NCBI GenBank assembly: GCA_034509735.1
Contig: JACGWO010000008.1
Coordinates: 12,411,864-12,475,863, forward strand
Direction: 5' to 3'
Source of the DNA: Sesamum alatum
Lineage: Eukaryota > Streptophyta > Magnoliopsida > Lamiales > Pedaliaceae
Length of the DNA stretch: 64,000 nt
In this document: positions 59,227 to 64,000 of the stretch, one piece after another
Layout of the letters: each line of letters begins with the position of its first letter
Numbering within the stretch: the stretch's first letter is position 1
Program-made: the position numbers and the translations under genes
The notes under the pieces: model-generated
The model's input: the letters and a program-made list of their open reading frames with translations, nothing else
What the model was told of the DNA's origin: nothing
Databases searched by the model: none

Positions 59227-60596
59227 ATAGTATTTGCACCACCATTCCCACTAGGTTTAATAAATTTGTTGGAACGGTTCTTCTGATACTGTGGAATTAT
59301 GTTGGAACAATATGTATTTTATTTGGGCAAATTAACTTATTGTGTAAAAGCCCGGTCCTAATATTTATATCTATTAAAAAATATATCTTTTTTATTTTTT
59401 AATAATTTTTTTACAATAATAATAATTAATTACTAAATTTAGTGAAATTAATTAAATTTCAATTTTTTTTAATTTGATTAATTAAATAAATATTGAATTA
59501 TGAAATGCAATTAACATTAAAATGGGATAATTATGAAAAATATATTATAATAATATAAAAATTGTACATTTATAAATATTAAAAAAAACTAATATACAAC
59601 CCAGCCCCTCGTCATCATCATCTATCTCCTCATCGCCCGTGGCACGGGGATCCTCCGGAGGCTATGATGGGCCGACAGTCAAGGCGCTGGCCTGCATCGA
59701 CCTCATCATGGTCATCACGTCGGTCATCATCTTCTCTAGCCTCGTCATACAATCCTCTATGTCCGGGTGTGGCGGTGATGGTGGCGGTATGTAGGTCTGG
59801 GTGGAGGTGTGGGCCTCAGAACCAAGGCTGAATACACGACCTTTGTTATTGCCCCCGTGTGGCTATTGCTCGGTCATCACCACCGAGGCCTCAGATAAGG
59901 CCAGAGAATCCTACTGATAGTGGCTTGAGACTGGTGTTCCTCCAACATTTGGAATGTCTCCTGCAAAACAAACAAAAATGTTAGTCTTAAAAGAAAAATT
60001 AACCGAACAAAATATTCTAAAATTTGTTACTTATTGCCACATGTGCTGCCCTCGGACCGCTCCAACTGGTGTCGACCTTCTTCTTGTAACATTTAGAAAA
60101 TAAATCCATCTACTTTACAGGTCGACCGAGCTCTGCTCCTCTACCAGAAAAGAACAATTAGCAAAATATTTAAAAATTATTAATAATTTTTTTAAAAAAA
60201 AAATTAGAAAATACTTACCATTTTCCTCTTGTGCATGTTGACAGATGAAGATCCCCCGCGGTAGATAGTAGTTGTCGCCGCGGTGTAGGCCGATTGATTG
60301 GCCTTGTACTTCACGGGCTCATCCTTGAAGTTTGCGGTGGCCCAATACAGCTGCAGCTGGCGCCAAATCTCATTTGCCAGCCACACCGATCTAACTAGCT
60401 TAACCCTGGCAATTGCGAACCGCTTCCAGATGAACTTCCCCTCCCACATATGGAAGACTGGGAACATGAACTCATCATCACAGTCCCACTAGTACATCAT
60501 CTGCAATATCACAGAAAAAGAAAAAAAAATATTAAAATATTAAAAAAATATATATTATACGATAATATAAAAATTAAAAAGAAAAATTACCTTCAG

Positions 60597-60765
60597 TGTG
60601 ACGTTCGTAGGATTTTATAAATAATTGAGAGATTAATTAGTAATTATTAAGAAAATTTGAGTTAATTATAAATAAATTATAGATTAAAATTTGAATATGA
60701 TAAAACTTGAACGGAATAAATTGAAACTCATTATAATATTTGGGAGCGAATTATATTAATTATAA

Positions 60766-60801
<36 letters not shown>

Positions 60802-61880
60802 GATATATATATATATAACAATAATATAATATATATATATATATATAGGTAGAGAGAAAGTGGGGTGGGAGTCACCACCACCACCACCACCACTTCATAT
60901 ATCATTAATATAATATATATATATGTGTGTGTGTTTGTGTCAAATACACAAAAAAGATAAACATTTTACAAACATAACATTTCATCAACATTTTTTTCAT
61001 TTGAAGTTTCTCTCCGGGAAGACGAAGAATCAGGTATGGAAATTTTGCTTTTTAAAATTTTATTAATTTATATAATTATATTATGTAATTTTCATTTACT
61101 AAATGTAGTTTATATTGACCGATTTACTATTTAATCGGAAAAATTTATGAGTTTGACTAGTTAAACTAGTGTTATATTAAATATCACATTTGATATAAGA
61201 TTGCTATAATTGTAACTAAATTACTAGATTTGCTAGATTTAATCACTATTGTAGTTAATGTATTCAATTTCATCGGGTGTATTGACTAAATAATTAATTA
61301 TATATATTGGTGTTTAATCATATTATATAATAGCAAGGAATTGATAGGAATTAATAGAAATATTATTGAAAAGTTATTTAAGAAAATATACGATTTTCAT
61401 AATAATTTAAGTTAGAAATATTATTAACACCGGTAGTTATAATGATATGAGGGTTTTATAAAATGAAATTTTATGCGTTAGTTGATAAATTAAAATATAC
61501 CTAAGAAGTGTAGAAAGTTAAGTTATTTAAAATAAAATGGAACGGGGGGTTGAATTTCTATATAAAATAGAACGATGCGAATATTATATAATATATTAAT
61601 TAGAACTTACGATATTTATGAGTTATTGATCGTATAAATTATAATTTACTATAGGACGTGACGATAAAGTGGAGGGTTGAGCAGCTTTTCGTGTTGACAA
61701 GACCATTTTGAGATTTGAGGTAAGTATAGCTAATTGGTTTATATATATATATATATATTTATATGTATATAAATATAAATTGTTGGATATAAATATATAT
61801 TTATATGCTTATGTGAGATATACACATTGTTGGATATAAATATATTTATATGTTTATGTGAGAACTTGATATTGAATTTT

Positions 61881-61915
<35 letters not shown>

Positions 61916-63013
61916 TGAGGATATGAATATGGATTATTTATATACTTGATTATGGGTGTTGATTGTGATTAAGATGATCGTTATATCTGTGGAATTGCTA
62001 TTATGTGCTAAAGTGTGATTGTGCTGCACGGATGTTGGTTGAACGATTGTGGAGTTGTATAATTGATTGTGATATGAAGTCAAATAGGAATGGTATTGAC
62101 GAGTGAATGATTATTAAATGAAACGATGGCTTAACTAACTGGGGAGCATACTCAATGGCTTAGAATAATACGATCGATGACGAGCTGTGTGCTGTCATTG
62201 ATCAATGGAGATGATGGGATACACACGAGCTGTGTGCTGTGTGATATCAGTGAGGATGGGATACACACGAGCTGTGTGCTGTGTGTTATCAGTAAGGATG
62301 AGATACACACGAGCTGTGTGCTGTGTGATATCAAAAAAGAAAAGAGAGTGGAAAGAAAAAAAAAAGAGAGTATTGTGATTGTGATGATGATGATGGTGAT
62401 AGCCCGCTAAGCTCATTGAGTGATGCACTCCAGGTTGGTTAAGCAGGGCCCTAAGGAAACAACTAAAATGCCTCTATTATGTCTTGAGTAAATATTGTAT
62501 TGTAGCTATGTGATTTCTTATCTGCTGTAATATATGTTGTATGTTGGATATGTTGGTATATTTACTTTATACTTGACTGGTTGCTTGAATACTTATATAT
62601 AGACCGAAAGGCTATACTTATTGAGTAGGCAGCTCATTCCTTGCCACATACGTTTCAGGAGATAGGTCGCATGGACTAATACTATTGGAACTTGAGCCGT
62701 GCCGTGACACTGAATAGGTGGGTCAGCCGTGACATTGAAGGTGGAAGTTTTTGGGCTATATAATTAAAATATCCTAGTATTGTAGAGCTTGTTGTAACAC
62801 TTTGGACAGTTGGACGTTGGTTATCTTTTCTTAAGTTATGTACAGTGGTGGGAAGTAAATATAAGGTTTTTGGCTATGTTTATTATCTCATGTCGTATAT
62901 ATATTTGTTATATTGATAGATAAAATTTATATTACGTTATAAGATAAGTTGAGATTAAGAAAATGAAAGATTAATTAATGGTAACTAGGTGTAGTAAAGT
63001 AGGGGGTGTTACA
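60597..63013 (+). mobile_element. Long solo LTR inserted in a Transposase_24 exon
   Basis: 2417 bp, TGTGACGTTCG ... GGGGTGTTACA, with a perfect 5-bp duplication TTCAG (60592-60596 and 63014-63018). TG...CA ends and 5-bp duplication fit an LTR. Phrases near 62600-62660 (ATACTTATTGAGTAGG ... TTTCAGGAGATAGG) resemble long LTRs of Tekay/Del-type Ty3/gypsy elements in plus orientation. No gag or pol lies inside, so it is a solo LTR. Confidence 0.7.
62181..62332 (+). repeat. 42-bp tandem repeat inside the long solo LTR
   Basis: Four copies of a unit containing CGAGCTGTGTGCTG begin at 62181, 62226, 62268 and 62310. The last three are spaced exactly 42 bases; the first is diverged. Open frames across it on both strands are repeats, not genes. 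Confidence 0.9.
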
Positions 63014-63521
63014 TTCAGGCTCTCAAACCAGAACTGTTAATGCTCTGGCGGCACTTGCCGCAAACATCCCCAAGGGTGGGGATAGTTTTCTCGCACCACC
63101 GCATTGATGCGCTCGTGGAATTTGTGATCAGATATGAAATAACATGTTGATTAGTCATTTTTAAAAAAAGAATCCCAAAATAACAAAATATAAAAAAAAA
63201 CCTACCCCGGGTCAACAGGCTGATATAATAGCACGCTAATGGTGGGGGGACTACTGGTGGTAGTGGTGGTGCAGCTACTAACAGACAGGATTTGCCGCTA
63301 GTGTAGTAGTAGACGGTCCAGCCTCATGTGCGGCTGGTGCAGGAGTAGACAGGTCAGCCTCATCTAGACCCGGTGCGACAGCTGAGGGGCTAGCCACTTG
63401 TGGTGGTGGTGGGGTGTGGTCGGAACGTTGCTTCCGCAACTTGAGAAGCGACCACCGGCTGGCCACGACCATGGCTGCGACCTCGTCCACATCCTGGAGG
63501 AGGCAAACCATTACTAGACAT

Positions 63522-64000
63522 GATCTATAAATTATAATAAATATTAGTTTTTGAATTTTTATAATTAATATAATTAATAAATTTTTTTAATTATTATAAT
63601 TCCCAATCTCATAATTATTGTAATTATCCTAAATTATTTTTTGTAAAAATAACATAAACTTTCTTTAAAAAATACCAGAAAAATCTATAAAAATCACAAT
63701 TTTTTTAAAATAACAAAAAATTATTGTAAAAATAACAAAAAAAAATTTAAAAAAAATTTAGATTTTTTTTTATAAATTTTCTAATTATCTGTATTTTTCT
63801 AATTTCTCCTAAATTTCTGAATACTCTGAAGTTCAACCAATCAAAATCCGTAAAAAAAATCTCAATATTTTCAGATACTCAAATAATTATTAAAAAAGTT
63901 TTTAATAATTTTTTTAATCAAAATTTAACATCAATAGTTTCAGAAAATACTCTAAAAATAACATAATTGTTTAAAAAATAACATATATTTTTTTTTATAA
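63522..64000. other. AT-rich part of CACTA-2
   Basis: A/T-rich DNA with many TCTAAAT and TTTTTAAAAT runs, probably upstream or intron sequence of the CACTA-2 gene. No gene is seen. Confidence 0.5.

Larger units (their letters stand above)
59600..63521 (-). pseudogene. CACTA-2 Transposase_24 (Ptta/En/Spm) gene, interrupted by an LTR
   Basis: Read right to left: the start ATG at 63519-63521 gives MSSNGLPPPGCGRGRSHGRG and a Pro/Thr tail. Next is an exon at 63014-63165 with KFHERINAVVRENYPHPWGC and PPEH, stop, QFWFESL. After the LTR the same exon ends with LK and a donor near 60590. The next exon begins MMY, stop, WDCDDEF (60467-60505), then runs through WEGKFIWKRFAIARVKLVR, EPVKYKANQSAYTAATTTIY and GGSSSVNMHKRKM (60204-60467). 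The last exon (about 59640-59960) has GRVFSLGSEAHTSTQTYIPP and the Met-rich tail. This is the Transposase_24 layout (PF03004). In-frame stops and the insertion make it non-functional. Its exact role in CACTA mobility is not settled. Confidence 0.8.
57777..64000 (-). mobile_element. CACTA-2: En/Spm-type transposon of the CACTA-1 family, right end outside window
   Basis: The left terminus CACTATAAAAAAAATACGGG is followed by a subterminal region with many GGAACGG, GTTCC and TTTGGAAC repeats. These match the right end of CACTA-1 read on the minus strand (shared ACACTGTTGGAC, AATAGACGGTGT and TATTTGGAACGGG). It codes on the minus strand: a Transposase_24-type gene lies at 59600-63521. Two LTR sequences have inserted into it (58521-59226 and 60597-63013). 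The other terminus lies beyond 64000. Confidence 0.8.

Noticed and set aside
62150..62430. Repetitive open frames on both strands, and a CRISPR-like look of regular repeats
   Set aside because: The 42-bp units are directly adjacent with no unique spacers and lie in a plant LTR; this is a simple tandem repeat.

Overview
This is a 64-kb stretch of AT-rich plant nuclear DNA. The plant origin follows from two spliced genes with plant-typical families and GT-AG introns, and from plant-specific transposon proteins (plant mobile domain, Transposase_24, Transposase_28-like, Tat-lineage Ty3/gypsy, DUF4283 LINE). A eudicot is likely and Lamiales is possible, but the species cannot be fixed from sequence alone. 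Most of the window is transposable elements, often nested.

Layout. 1-9410: a minus-strand Tat-lineage Ty3/gypsy element (Gy1) with a broken gag-pol and an antisense ORF at its 3' end. 9411-19200: gene-free AT-rich DNA with foldback MITEs, SINE pieces, an LTR remnant and a diverged ~1.1 kb tandem duplication. 19202-25900: an older minus-strand LTR element (Gy3) interrupted by Gy2 (19993-24988), a twice-deleted copy of the Gy1 family with both LTRs, a 5-bp target duplication and an antisense plant-mobile-domain pseudogene. 26278-29714: an internally deleted CACTA element. 30572-44605: an intact 10-exon zinc alcohol dehydrogenase-like gene (388 aa) whose introns hold about 12.9 kb of mostly repeat DNA. 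45999-51845: a near full-length but decayed LINE with a 17-bp target duplication. 52682-55320 (minus): an intact 10-exon gene for a PABP-interacting CID protein with a PAM2 motif and two RRMs (342 aa). 57777-end: a second, minus-strand CACTA element of the same family, carrying two LTR insertions, one inside a transposase exon.

Only the ADH-like and CID genes look like functional host genes. Three signals stand out. First, antisense accessory ORFs sit at the 3' end of the gypsy elements. Second, an abundant set of long-TIR foldback elements shares GGG...CCC-type ends and 9-bp target duplications, pointing to Mutator-type mobilisation. Third, the nested insertions can be dated against one another from their target duplications. 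All coordinates were read by hand; exon borders were checked by reading frame and splice consensus, and no alignment or database search was run.
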